In this document: positions 45,372-56,878 of the stretch, piece after piece
Position numbering within the stretch: the stretch's first letter is position 1
Layout of the letters: every line of letters begins with the position of its first letter
Assembly (NCBI GenBank): GCA_020205615.1
Contig: CM035153.1
Span: 96,314,792-96,378,791 of the forward strand
DNA: 64,000 bases
Source: Panax quinquefolius
Taxonomy: Eukaryota; Streptophyta; Magnoliopsida; Apiales; Araliaceae
Direction of reading: 5' to 3'
The notes under the pieces: model-generated
The model's input: only the letters and a program-made list of their open reading frames with translations
What the model was told of the DNA's origin: nothing
The model's database searches: none
Position numbers and translations under genes: made by a program

Positions 45372-45748
45372 TTTATTGGTCCATTTCAAATTCTTGACCG
45401 AGTAGGTAATGTAGCCTATAGACTCGCATTACCTCCGAGTATGTCTCGTGTTCATAATGTGTTTCACATATTTGTACTTCGTAAATATGTGAAAGACCCG
45501 AACCACGTTATTGAGTTAGAACCAGACGAGAGAGCCGAAGACTTAACGTACGAAGAGGTACCTGTCAAGATCTTGGATAGAAGGAGCATGTCCTACGCAC
45601 AAAGGTCATACCACAAGTTAAAGTTTTGTGGAGGAACCATGCTATAGAAGAAATGACCTGGGAGTTGGAAACAAAAATGAAAGCGAGGTATCTTCACCTT
45701 TTCGAAACACCAGGTACGTACGTCAATTTCGAGGACGAAATTTCATAA
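45372..45748 (+). pseudogene. Element D integrase C-terminus and chromodomain
   Basis: [40 protein letters not shown] and [14 protein letters not shown] are followed by a small frameshift near 45595-45610. The chromodomain half then reads [20 protein letters not shown] and ARYLHLFETPGTYVNFEDEI, with TAA at 45746-45748. The FEDEI ending is typical of Tekay/Del chromoviruses and overlaps the hairpin described below. Confidence 0.85.
45725..45742 (+). other. Hairpin upstream of the polypurine tract (element D)
   Basis: AATTTCG-AGGA-CGAAATT is a perfect 7-bp stem with a 4-nt loop, 4 nt before the polypurine tract. Stem length, loop length and place match the A/B/C hairpin while the stem sequence differs. 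Confidence 0.7.
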
Positions 45749-45759
45749 GGAGGGGAGGT
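45747..45759 (+). other. Polypurine tract of element D
   Basis: AAGGAGGGGAGGT directly before the 3' LTR. Confidence 0.87.
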
Positions 45760-48368
45760 TGTAAGACCCCAACTTATTATTTAATGAAATTAAATTTCCT
45801 CTCTTTATTATCCTGAAATAGTAAGGGTTGATTTGATTAATGTGGTAAGTTATGGGTAAAATGCGCAATTATTTTAAACAAGCAAGTGGTTTTAAAATAT
45901 TCATTGTTGACGGGGAATATTCGTTTGGTCATGGAATATTTTTTCTTTGTCGGGGAATATTAAATGATGACAGTGCGACCTTGTGTGGGCCCCATAACTA
46001 AAAGCGATTGGATGAAGAAAGCGACAAGAATAAGTTGGTTATAAATAGCTTGGCGTAGTTATTACAGATTATATTGTGGAATACCCGGTGGTTAAAATAC
46101 AAGAAGATACTTTGCGGTATTACACCAATTATTGATTCTTACGTAAGAAGGTACTACTCAATATTTGTTATAGTAATTACTGTTCAGGATTTTATTTTAT
46201 TGATTCAATAATTGTTGCGTTGATATTTTATATTACTGTTGTTTTAATAATTGTCATTTCACAGTATTTTCGATTATCGGAGGAATAATTCATATTATCT
46301 GAATAATATTATTAGATAACATTATTGGCAATGTCTAGAAAGTTCTGTCTAAGGATAGGTTTGGTCATCTAATTGCGCGCCAGTAAGGAGAGATCCTTAT
46401 TGGAAAGCCCCTCTTTCTGAGGCGCTGGTTGTCGATAATGTGATTACGTAATATTATTTGTGAATAATTAATAATTGATTTATATGATGACAAAAATATT
46501 GATTTTTATGTGGATATAGATGGAGAAAATTTTTAATGTGACAATTGTTAAAAATTAATATTTTATCTTTTTCTGATAAAATAATTCATTTAAATATATT
46601 ATTTTAATATATTGATGGTGATATTTTTACAATGAATGTGGGATATATAAGTATATGAGGAGGAAGAGTATTTTTGTGGCATTAAATGATTAACACATGT
46701 TTTGTGTGTCGGTAGACCCCAATTCTTGACCAAAATTTGATTATAGCATGTAAAATTGCCTGTTTGTGGATTTCGTTCAATTTCTGTTTGGAATTTGAAA
46801 AACCTTTCTTCTGCAAAGTTGTAGAGAATGAAATTTCCTATGCAAAGGACATATGGTTTGAATTTTTTTGACAAAAGGGCTATTTATTGTGAATTATTGA
46901 AGTTTGGTATATCAGGTGTGAATTGTTTTTTGGAGTTTAAATGATTTTTTGTTAGAAAAACATTTTTTTGTACTTTGGTGGCCCTCACTTGCACATGTTA
47001 ATGGCTGAATTCAATTATCTAGAGGTGGGCTTGAATATTTTGTAATTATATTAATATTATATTAAATTTTCTGCTTTGGTGTTCTAAGCATTTTCCTATA
47101 AATAGGGTGCTTAGGTTAGAATTGAAAATCACACTAGAAACTAAAATCTTCTCTCTCTTTCTCTCTCGATATATTGAGCGTATTCTTGTGAGTATTTTAA
47201 TACTTTGAGTGTTGTTATACGGTGCAAGTTCAAGTCATAGCCTATATCCGGTGTTTCAACTAGAAGTACTATCTTTTCGAGGTAAGGGATGTTATTTTCT
47301 TTTTAAATGATATTATTTTCTTCAATATCATTATGCCAAAATATTGGTTTGAACTTTCAATCAAATTTGGAACTTTTTGTGTATGGGGGTTACTATTCAC
47401 GTATCGACCTTTATTCACATGATATATCGACTATTCTTTATTCACGAATCGGACTATTCATCGAAAAATGAAATTTTCCTTTTAAGTCAAAATATCTATT
47501 ATGGATACTAGCTTTGATTGTATCCATGTTTTGATCATTCTTGAATTTTACTTCACTATGATTATTTATGAGGTATTTTTGGACATGAAATAGCTGAAAT
47601 ACGAATCCTTGATATTTATTCTTTTGTTTCACTGGATTCGTTTTCTTTAAAATATTTTTCATCATCCTCAGTCCTAAATGATGATATTATTGAATATCTT
47701 TGGCTTGTAGTGCAAAGATAAATGATTTTATAATGAATATCTTTGGCCCGTAGTGCAAAGATGAACATGTGTTGAGATGAACATGACCGACTGATGAATA
47801 TCTTTGGCCTGTAGTGCAAAGATAAAAATTTGATTCAAGATGAATATTGATTGATGTTGCAGGAATAAAGTATTGACAATGGACTTTTAAATTCATAGAT
47901 AATAGTAGATTTCATTCTCTACGTAACTCTTCTATGAATTATTATTTCTACTGCGAATATTGATCTGAAACTTGTTGTCTATTGTATTTTATCAGATTTT
48001 TCCCCTGTTGAAGACTAACGATAATTTGTTCTGTATTATCTTAGTCATAATATTCTTTACTGGGCTAGTTGAGCTCACCCTTTTCTTTTTTGTTCTATAT
48101 TTCTTCTCAAGAGGCGAGAATGTAGCACATACTAGTCGGGGTATGGAATGATGATTCTAGAAGTTGTTTAGTAGTCCTCACCATTTTTTTAAAATAATGT
48201 ATCAATAATTGTGATGAGGATTTATTTGGGCATGGATATTGTCTAGAAGACAATATTTGTATTTAAACTCACAGTTTTTATGATGTATTAATAAAGTTGT
48301 AGTTGTTTCTATACCATGTTATTGATGACCTAAAATGGGTGATGTATACCTATTTTGGGGGCGTCATA
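45760..48368 (+). repeat. 3' LTR of element D
   Basis: 2609 bp, closely similar to the 5' copy throughout. The final bases read GCGTCATA rather than GCGTCACA. The tandem ACTATTCACG block (47393-47460) is altered and longer than in the 5' LTR. The three hairpin units are at 47694-47825. Confidence 0.94.
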
Positions 48369-48445
48369 GACGTCTTAAACTTCTTAATGCTAATATGAAT
48401 AGCATATCACATAAAGCCTAATAATTTTCTTCCTTTCCTCATATC

Positions 48446-49186
48446 ATGCCGCCTACGAGAATTCAACGAAATCAGAGGGAGGAAGGATCCGTTAACAATG
48501 GTGATGGGGAAAATGTTGACCCAATGCAGAACTTCATTAACTTGTTAACTGAGGCAATGAAAAATGCACTTCCCGCTGAAGCAGCTAGGCGTACGAGGAT
48601 AACACTTGGCTAGCTTTAAGGACTTTAAATTGGTAGGACCAGCGAAGTTCCGAGGAACCCTGGACCCAATTGAATCCCAAACATAGATAGAAGAGATGGA
48701 GAACATGTTTGAGGTCGCACGAGTGGCCGATGCACAGAAGACGAGTTTTGCCACTTCATGATGAAGGGCGAAGCTAACTATTGGTGGAAAGCCAATAGTG
48801 GCCGAGCAGACGAAGGAGTTATTCCTTGGGAGAGATTTAAGGAGCTATTCCTTGAGAATTACTTCTCAGAGAATACGAAACAGGATATGGAGGTTAAGTT
48901 TCTGGAACTGAAACAAGGTATTATGTCTGTTGCAGAGTACGCGGAAAAACTTAACGAGTTGGCCCGATTCGCTTTACATCAGGTTGACACGGAGGCTAGG
49001 AAGGCAAGGAGGTTCGAATTAGGACTGAAACCATGGGTGCAGAAGGCAGTGGCTGTGTTGAAAATCAAGACTTACTTTGATCTTTTGGAAAGGGCTATCA
49101 TTGCCGAAGGAGGCAATGAATCCATCGCTCGATTCAAACAAGAAAAGAAGACCCAGGACGGGATGGATGAGAAAGGGGAAGCGTGA
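48446..49186 (+). pseudogene. Element E gag
   Basis: The start at 48446 gives MPPTRIQRNQREEGSVNNGD, then VDPMQNFINLLTEAMKNALP, clearly of the A/B/C gag type. Frameshifts and stops near 48600-48760 break the FKDFKLVGPAKFRGTLDPIE part. The frame 48758-49186 is then open with MMKGEANYWWKANSGRADEG, LENYFSENTKQDMEVKFLEL and LNELARFALHQVDTEARKAR. It ends at TGA 49184-49186 in the region before the zinc knuckles. Element F cuts the element off at 49259. Confidence 0.85.
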
Positions 49187-49258
49187 GGCAAAGCAACCCC
49201 AACAAGAGTAAATGGACGGAGAGTCTATCCTCTGGAGGTAATAAGTCCGGAGGGAGGC

Positions 49259-49949
49259 TGTGACGCCCCCATAATAGGTATACATCACCCATCCTGGGTC
49301 GCTAGAAAATACACCACTGACAACTTTATTTATACAACTGTCGTGCAAAATACAATAACACATACATTATGAATTTGATATATATACCGACTCTGACTCA
49401 TGTCACAATTGCACCTTACATAAAGGTGCAGTCAATAACTGTTTTAGAAATTAAAATCTTTGGGAAGTGCTCAAGGAAACCTTCGTATATGGGAGGCCAT
49501 GCATCTAGGTTATGATAGATATCATATGTCCATAGAATTATCCTTGGTTGACCCAATAGACCCCAAAGAAAAATGAGAAGATTACTATCATGTTCCTTCC
49601 AATAGTGAGTCTTTTCTTGATATATAACTATCTCCACTGTCTGCAGTTGAGAACTATATTTTAACCAAACTCCAAGATCATATAGGTAGTGCTCGTAGAT
49701 ATACTCAGCAAGTGGGTGTGCACAACCCTGTCTTATGATAACACGAGGATGTATGTCATTAGACATCTTGTATGATAGTGGCAAAACACCCTTCCAAAGT
49801 TGGGTTCACCTCACCCTATTCGGTTCACCAAAATTAAATATCAAATGACGTATACAATACGACACACTTATTTAAAGTTCTTAATAAAATTATTTCCATA
49901 CTATTTAGGGAGAACCTCAACAGCTATAGACCATGTTTCCTCTTTTATA
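49259..49949 (-). repeat. Antisense LTR fragment F (diverged relative of the D-type LTR)
   Basis: Starts TGTGACGCCCCCATAATAGG. The first about 110 bp match the reverse complement of the D' LTR end (TATACCTATTTTGGGGGCGTC, GTCGTATTTTGCACGAC). The rest is more diverged. On the minus strand, ACTTGCTGAGTATATC (near 49700) resembles the TTGCTGAGCTAGTT landmark of the A, B and C LTRs, supporting LTR identity to at least 49750. The right border, where element G begins, is not resolved. A short hairpin, TGCACCTTACATAAAGGTGCA (49410-49430), lies inside. Confidence 0.55.
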
Positions 49950-51616
49950 GTTCTAATAAAAGAGCTCTAACTCATGCAAGCATACACGGGTCAACAAGTA
50001 ATACAGAGTAAGTAGAGTGTCGATCCCACATAGAAAGTTGTTAAATTTAAACTATCATGCATCAATCAACTCACCGAATTTATATGCTTAGACTAATGAC
50101 TAAAATTGTTGAATTAAACTAATCACGATTAACAAACTAAAAATAAGAATACAACTGGGATACATATAGTCTGGAAATAATGGGACCCTAACTTCGTTTA
50201 ATATTTCATCTAATCGCCACTATCATGCAAGAAATGTTCACATATCATAGGAAAATAGCCAAGAGCACGAATAGAGTTATAACCATTTTTCAATGCACTA
50301 TAACCTACTTACACATCATCTACAGATGTTAGACTCTATGTAATCACCAATATAACCAAAATCACTATATGTCTATGTGAAATTGCAATTATATTGATTT
50401 TAAGCTCAAGCCCTTATTCTAGCCCATACGGTGAAATAGTATATGTCTATCTGGTTCACAAAATACGCAAGCCATATACAACAGCCCCATATTTGCATGC
50501 TATCATGATTACAATCCATACTCACATGTTCATTGTCAATCCCATACAAGTACTGAGACGAATGGTGATCAAGCATTCATACATGTAAAACAATCATGAC
50601 AGATATTCCATATGATATGTAAAACATCTCTAGCATTTAAGCGTGCAACCAAACTACATATTAAAATCCGTTAAAATCCCATAATAGAGTTTAGTTCATG
50701 ACTGAACCAAAAGCCATTATGGGATCAACGCTAAACATGATCAATAAACAAACAATTGAAATAAGAAAGATAGAATGATCAAACCCAATCGCTGAATAAA
50801 AACTAATGCTCAACGCTTAAATCCTCATAGAAATCCAGTAGATAATAGTAAAAATCCACAATAGTAGAGAATCCCAAGAAGAATTAGAAAAATAGATGTT
50901 AAGGCTTCGTTCTACATTGGAATCTCTCCTAAGGTGTAAACCCTAGTTTCTACGATGAAAATAAGCTAAAATTTATCCAATGTATCTCTGACACCATTCA
51001 GAATCGTTTTAAAACTAATTACAAATAATTTAATTAAAAATTAAAATTAAAATAAAATAACAAAGATCGATATCAGCGGCATGTGCATGCGGCCTCCATA
51101 GCTTATCCTTCTCGCGTGCGCGAGACTTACGTATATCCGCCCTTATCCGGCCAAACCTCTCGGCGTGGGCGCGGCGCCTCTACTCGCATGTAGCACAAGA
51201 ACTTGTAGTAGATCATCGATTGTCTCAGCAAGAATACTCGCGCGGGCTCGCGTTCCCCATGTTGTTCTGCTGCGCGGCTTGCACTTTGCAGGTCCTAGTT
51301 CTTATTTTTGGCTTCTGATGCTGCTATTTGTTCTTTCATGCTTGATCTCTTACTCCATGCTTGGTCTCCATGCTACATTGTATCTCCATGCCATGCACAT
51401 CCTCGCTTGTGCCTCTCCTTCATGCATCCATTGGCCATATGCCTTTTAATACCACCAAAATTAAGCCAATTCCTGCACTTATTCACCAAAAGGAGTTTTA
51501 AGTAAATGCAATGCAAAATAACGTGAAATGCAACTAAAACACAATAAAATGTACTTGAGATGGGCACAATTCGCATGAATTGGTATGCAATAAGTAGGTA
51601 AAAATACCACTTATCA
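49950..51616 (-). repeat. 3' LTR of element G (left border uncertain)
   Basis: On the minus strand it begins TGATAAGTGGTATTTTTACC, a start common in Athila-like and related plant LTRs, and later contains GGGATCGACACTCTACTTAC and CCGTGTATGCTTGCATGAG. It holds a GC-rich, CGCG-containing island at 51075-51290. Short frames such as 51165-51449 are not convincing genes. Confidence 0.6.
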
Positions 51617-51631
51617 AATACCCCCAAACTT
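51617..51631 (-). other. Polypurine tract of element G
   Basis: AAGTTTGGGGGTATT on the minus strand directly before the LTR. The 14-bp core recurs in the same orientation at 52775-52788 and 63928-63941. Confidence 0.72.
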
Positions 51632-52840
51632 GAATTGTTACTTGCCCTCAAGCAATGCATACTAATGAGCAATGAGAATGCACCTACAAAACTATGCAAC
51701 TATGCAACTACTCTACGATGCAAGTTAGTCTCACATAGTCCCTGCCATAACAGAATTTTAGCCCAAATTACCTCAGTGAATTATCCAGATCCAAGAATAC
51801 AATTTCAAACCAAACTATAGGCATAACAACCTACACTCAGATAATTCATGTAAGCTATAGAGATGCTATGTGTGTGTGTGGTGTTCACCAAAAAATGATC
51901 TAAACACATAATATATATTCTACATTGCTCTAAATAGAAAATTATAGTCTAAAGCAAGACTAGTGTATATTCATATAATGCAGACTGTTTCAACATATCA
52001 ACATAAATTAAGGTTCAACAATGGGTCTATTGCTTTATTGCTACACACGAGGGCGATTTACGCACTTTCCCGCGGTGTTTATTGCTATTTTTCTTTTCTT
52101 TTTCACTTTTTCTTCTTCTTTTTTTCCACATGACTGTGCAATATCTCAATCCATTAGGCACACTGCTACCCCTTAGAGAGCTTTCCACCAACGACTCCTA
52201 GACCATGAAACACCTTAGGGTGCTAGGTGTAAAGACAATCCCCTCTGGCGTAGATACTCAAGTAGCCAGGGCCCCGAATTAAGACTAGCCACGTTATTGC
52301 TATTTGATTTATTAATTTTTTTTATACATAGCATACCCATGTTTTCCCAAAATTTGCATGTCAATAGCACATACAGTCTACAACACTTTCCACATGTTTC
52401 TCTTTTTAAAACTACATGTTCAATCAAGCAATGCAACACACACTTCTTAAACCTACAAGTGATTGTGAACACATTTGTGCATACCGAAAGCATTTAAATA
52501 GCAACATGAATCTCATCGTGTAAAACATTATATTTTAGCTCATGTTATCCCAAATATTCTCAAATCCTTCATAATTCACTATCATCATTGGCTAGGCAAA
52601 AATTTCTATTAAGAAAGAATTTGTGTGAGACATGCAACTAAAACAAACTAACACAATCAATAATGAATAAAAATTAAAAAAATTCTGCAAAAATTTAACT
52701 AAACACTTAAACATGCAAAATTACACTAAACATGCTGTAATTAAATAAAACTAAACTACTATGCTATGATCCCCAATACCCCCAAACTTAAAATATTCAA
52801 TGTCCCCATTGAATGAAGGTAAAGGGTACAGAAAACTCCC
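51632..52840 (-). other. Noncoding region between the G gene and its LTR
   Basis: No coding frame is supported. It contains a T-rich run on the plus strand (52085-52125, a purine-rich run on the G coding strand) and a second polypurine-like motif at 52775-52788, 53 bp after the gene stop. Confidence 0.55.
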
Positions 52841-53292
52841 CTAATGATCGGCTTGACCACCCTCCTCGGGTGGTGAATCTGGTGGTGGATACGGCACGGC
52901 TGTCCCAAACTGCGGCCATTCTAGCATTGTTCCTTGTGGCGCGAAGGCTTCGGCCAAGGCCCTTGTGAGTCCCGTAGCAAACATTCAAAAGTTGTCATAC
53001 ATGGCGTCGACTTTACGCTACAACCTTCGAAGTTGTCGATCTCTAGGAACCGGGTGTGCTCGGGTGGATGGACCTGCCTTATCGGGCTGAGGGGGCTGTT
53101 GGGATGGCTCGAGGAAAGTGGGTCGGATGATAAATCCCAATCCTCGCGGGTGTGGGTCACCACCCGTCCACTCCTGCAACTTAGCGATTGTGGCCATAGT
53201 GATGTCATGGCTTAGTTTCTGCAATTGCTTGTCATTCCATGGGACTCCCTGTTGGATACAAAGTATGGCAGCCAAAGATGCATGTGGAATAC

Positions 53293-56200
53293 TGTAACGC
53301 CCCGGAAAATCGAACATTTTGTAATTACTTTTAATAATGAATAAAATAATATTATTTATTATTATTACGTGTTGATAAGATGAATGTCGTTCTATAACCT
53401 AGAAACATCGGAACGTCATAGTATTTTAACTACGTGGGAGAATTAAAGTGTTTGAATTTCTAAAACGAAAATAAAAGTTTTCCGAGAAATTTTTCAAAAA
53501 ACACTATTCATCGATTTCTGCTCGAGAATTATTTTTGAATTTATGAGAAATACGTAATGTTATAATATCGAAGTGATATCAATTATGTAATAATAATAAT
53601 CTAAGTATGGAAAACATAATATTTCACATGTGGACTTAATTTGGGAACGTTAGGTTATTAAGCATTAAAGGAAGAAAATTATGATCGTATAATGTGTAGA
53701 CATTATATGAAAGTATTGAATGTAAGTATAATACGACGTATTGTACTATTATGTATGAAGAATGAGATAACGTATATTAAGAATTAATATACGAGATAGC
53801 ATACGAAGATTATACATGGGGTATAAATGTTAAGTTATTGAATTAAAGGTAATGGACTCGTAGGATTGCTATTTTATTGGTAGAAGTCCAATATATGTGT
53901 CAATCAAGCCAAGTGTTTGATTATCATAAGCCCAAACTATTGCAGCATGAGCCCATTAAGAGAGAAGATAGATTAATTAGCAAGCCCAATAATTTAGCCA
54001 TGATCCATGGGTCAAACCAAGTAAGAAATGGGTAAGCTTGATAGGAAAACATAATGTGTGGTGAGCAAGTGAAGTGATGAGCACACAATGAATAGTAAGG
54101 AGGTGGATGAATGAGGAGGTGGAAATGAGGAGGTGTAATAAGGAGGTGGGTGATTTAATGTCTAAAATACCCTAACCTTAGTTGCCTATAAATACAAGAG
54201 CTTCATTTCATTTTGAGGGTTATTATTTTCATCCAACTTTCCTCTCAAATATAAGCCACTTATTTGGTAGAGCAAATAAGCACTTTTAAGCCAAAGCTTC
54301 TTTTGTTAGATTTCCAAGAAGAAGAAGTTAGACTTCAAAGGTATTGATCTTGTGTTCAATATTCTTTCATCTCTATTAGAATAGGATGATAAGGGAAGTG
54401 TTATTAATGAACTTGTATGCTAAAGATCATGAAATAAGTTAATAAGAAATGAACTTAAGCCGAATATTTTGGATAAGAAATTTGAACATTAATAAGTTAC
54501 TAGAACCATAAAGAACTTATCATATGTTGTCATATGATGTTTAGTATGTTGAATATAGCATGAGAACTTTGATTGAAGGACTTAAATTATTAATAAGTCA
54601 TGAGCATGAAGATTTCTAGTTCATAAGTTAAATAAGTTAATGACTTATGAAAATGAGTTAAAACCTACTTTGATTAATAAGTTGGCGTAGTAAATAACTT
54701 GTAATGATCTTATGTTGATTAAAATCCATTTAGAACGCTTAGTAATGAAGATTTGCCGGAATTCACACGATTGGACAATTATCGTCGAATTCGTGAAATT
54801 CTCGGAATGGAAGTCGTATTTTGTGTTTGAAGTCAGAAATGTTGGTTTTCGATGGAGACAAGTCATATTAGTCATTATAGAGTTGCGGACTCGAAAATGA
54901 CAGGATTCCGACTTGAAACTAAGAAACGAGCGTTGAACGTTCACGAACGTTTATCGTTTTCGTTAAAAATGAACTCATAGGTGAATTTTTAGCAAATGAA
55001 GTCAAATAGATAAAATTCTAGCATGAACGCGTAGATTATGAAATTTTTGAACCGTAGGCTTTTGAACGGACCAATTCAGACTTAAAACGAAGAAGTTATA
55101 CGTCTGGGAAGTTTGTAAAATTTTAAAAACTGCATAATTGTCTCAGGCACAGAGTCCGCGCCGCGCCGCGACTCTAAGCCTAAAATGCCCGTGTCGTAGT
55201 GTGAGGCCAAACCCTTGCACACTGCTAACTCCTGCTGCAACGCGAGTCACAGAGTAATTCTTGGCGCCGCGGCGCTAGTCCAAGAAATTTGCTAGAGAAG
55301 AATAGTTCAAAGTGTAGAAGAAAAGAGAACTTGTTAGTAATGAATTAAGATGTAATCATAACATGGTTAAGACATTATAAGGTACTTGTAAGACAATAAT
55401 GCATGTTGATTAAGAGTTAATAATCAATCGAAGATGACCGGAATGTGAATGACGTAATGAAAGCCGAAAACCCTAATAACGAATCTAAGTTAGGGTTTAC
55501 ATTGAGATGAAGGGTAAGATATAATAGTAAACGTACTTGATTATATATGACCTAATGTGGTACGTTATATGATTATGTATTGTAGAATCATAAAGATTAA
55601 AAGTACTGTACGGGTATTAATCAGTAATCAGAAACCAAAGGCAAGTGTTCTAACCCTTGTTCCAGTTTAGTCAGGACAAGTTTTGAAATTCATGTATTCT
55701 TTCACATGAAGTCTTTAACGATGAAGTCTTAAGCCAATTCTTTCGGCTAGACTTATATTATGAATCTATCAAGCATGTTTAATGTTTATCGAGTTATATT
55801 GGTATGGTTTTCAATCGAAGACCAAGTATACTAAAATGTTTTTCTCGTTTAACGACAGGCACGTGAGGTTGCCACAACTTAAACGTATACACGTTTAATG
55901 AATGTAGTGTTGATCAACATAGAGTAGTATGAGCTGATCACTCAGAAGTGCTCGTAAGCTATGTCGAACTTACGGACTTAGTGCCGGGTTGTACTTTTCA
56001 AAAGAACTTATGAATGCTCATAGAATTGAGCCATAATTGTTATTCCACTGAGTATTGTTGTGTAAAATGTTTTAAAGGAAAAGAAGTGCTATTTTGAATT
56101 ATCAATAGTACTTCGTAACTATTGTTCAGTTATTGAAGATATATGAGTTCTATGTTTCAAGCATGTTGTTTATTATAATTGTAGTACTTGCTGAGCTAGT

Positions 56201-56695
56201 CATGCTCACTCTTGCTTGAACCATATGAACATAGCTAAAATCGGTGATCAAGGCTCCTCCGTGAGGATAAAGGCAAGGCGAAGACGAACCTGTAGCATAC
56301 TTATGTAATAGTATAGGATGAATGTTTGTAATATATTGATATTATGACAAGAACAACTGAAAGGGTTACAAAGAACCTGGGGAATGTAATATTATTTCAA
56401 ATATATATAAGTTATATTAGTCCTTTTGAGACTGTTCAATGGAATGAATGAATGAATGGTAGTACCGTGAAGCACCATCTGTCGGGTTGGAAGAGACTCG
56501 GATTTGGGGGCGTCACGGGTTAGTATCAAAGCTATATAAGTAGAGTCGTTAAGAACCTCAAGCCTTTTGCTGGCGACGTCCCTAAATGGGAATGCACCGC
56601 AGCCAGACTTTCCATAAGGGGCGCCGAACAAGTCGGTGGCAAATTGATAGGTACCCCTGTGAGGTGCTATGGTTGAAAGTACTATTAGCGTCACA
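53293..56695 (+). repeat. 5' LTR of element C, with a 178-bp extension that holds a decoy primer site
   Basis: The part 53293-56517 corresponds to the usual LTR (TGTAACGCCCC...GGGGGCGTCACG). It is followed by a primer-site-like GGTTAGTATCAAAGC (56518-56532) and 163 bp more. A second GCGTCACA (56688-56695) then abuts the canonical primer-binding site and leader. The extension is also present after the 3' LTR, so it behaves as LTR. The TATA box is at 54187-54194, GC-rich islands at 55150-55290, palindromes at 55879-55898 and 55908-55919. Confidence 0.82.
54187..54194 (+). promoter_or_regulatory. TATA box of the element C 5' LTR
   Basis: TATAAATA in TTGCCTATAAATACAAGAGC. The 3' LTR has lost this segment in its internal deletion. 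Confidence 0.62.
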
Positions 56696-56710
56696 GGTTG
56701 GTATCAAAGC
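56696..56710 (+). other. Primer-binding site of element C
   Basis: GGTTGGTATCAAAGC, followed by ATTAGGTTATAAAACTTAAG, which matches the leader of A almost exactly. This marks it as the ancestral site, unlike the copy at 56518-56532. Confidence 0.82.
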
Positions 56711-56878
56711 ATTAGGTTATAAAACTTAAGGGGGGAAATAAAAACCTTAATTCGTGACCTTAAGAGGAGTCAAAGAAGTACAAGAAGAAAATAACCTTAT
56801 AAAAAATGCATTATGATTATGTTATGTGTTTTTATTATTCTACTGACGTGTACTAATCAACTTAATTATTTTGTGTAG

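Larger units (their letters stand above)
38432..48368 (+). mobile_element. LTR retrotransposon D (Ty3/gypsy chromovirus, Tekay/Del-like), structurally complete
   Basis: The element is flanked by the duplication GACGT (38427-38431 and 48369-48373) inside the leader of E. It has 5' LTR 38432-40997, primer site, gag-pol remnants 41187-45748, hairpin, polypurine tract and 3' LTR 45760-48368. Removing it joins the E leader to the E gag start at 48446. It has no extra ORF: only 190 bp separate the LTR from gag. Several frameshifts and stops make it inactive. Confidence 0.95.
31798..49258 (+). mobile_element. LTR retrotransposon E, 5' part only, carrying solo LTR D' and element D
   Basis: Begins TGTAATGACAGTG directly after H. 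Its 5' LTR runs to 38264 (with D' inside), followed by a primer-binding site, a short leader, and gag. D interrupts the leader. The element stops at 49258, just after gag, where an antisense LTR (F) starts, so pol and the 3' LTR are missing. The possible left target duplication is CCACC (31793-31797), which cannot be verified. Confidence 0.8.

Noticed and set aside
49416..49784. Minus-strand frame of 122 codons between E and G
   Set aside because: No recognisable motif. It lies in LTR fragment F on weak but positive evidence (LTR end and TTGCTGAG landmark).
51165..51449. Frames in the GC-rich part of the G LTR
   Set aside because: Base composition keeps frames open by chance. Cysteine- and leucine-rich content without known motifs, inside an LTR.
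52934..53215. Plus-strand frame of 93 codons overlapping the G gene
   Set aside because: It is a shadow of the minus-strand G coding sequence, which matches its family in order.
56392..56694. Minus-strand frame across the end of the C 5' LTR and its extension
   Set aside because: It spans the LTR border and the decoy primer site. I could not recognise a captured host gene in it, though the origin of the 163-bp insert remains open.
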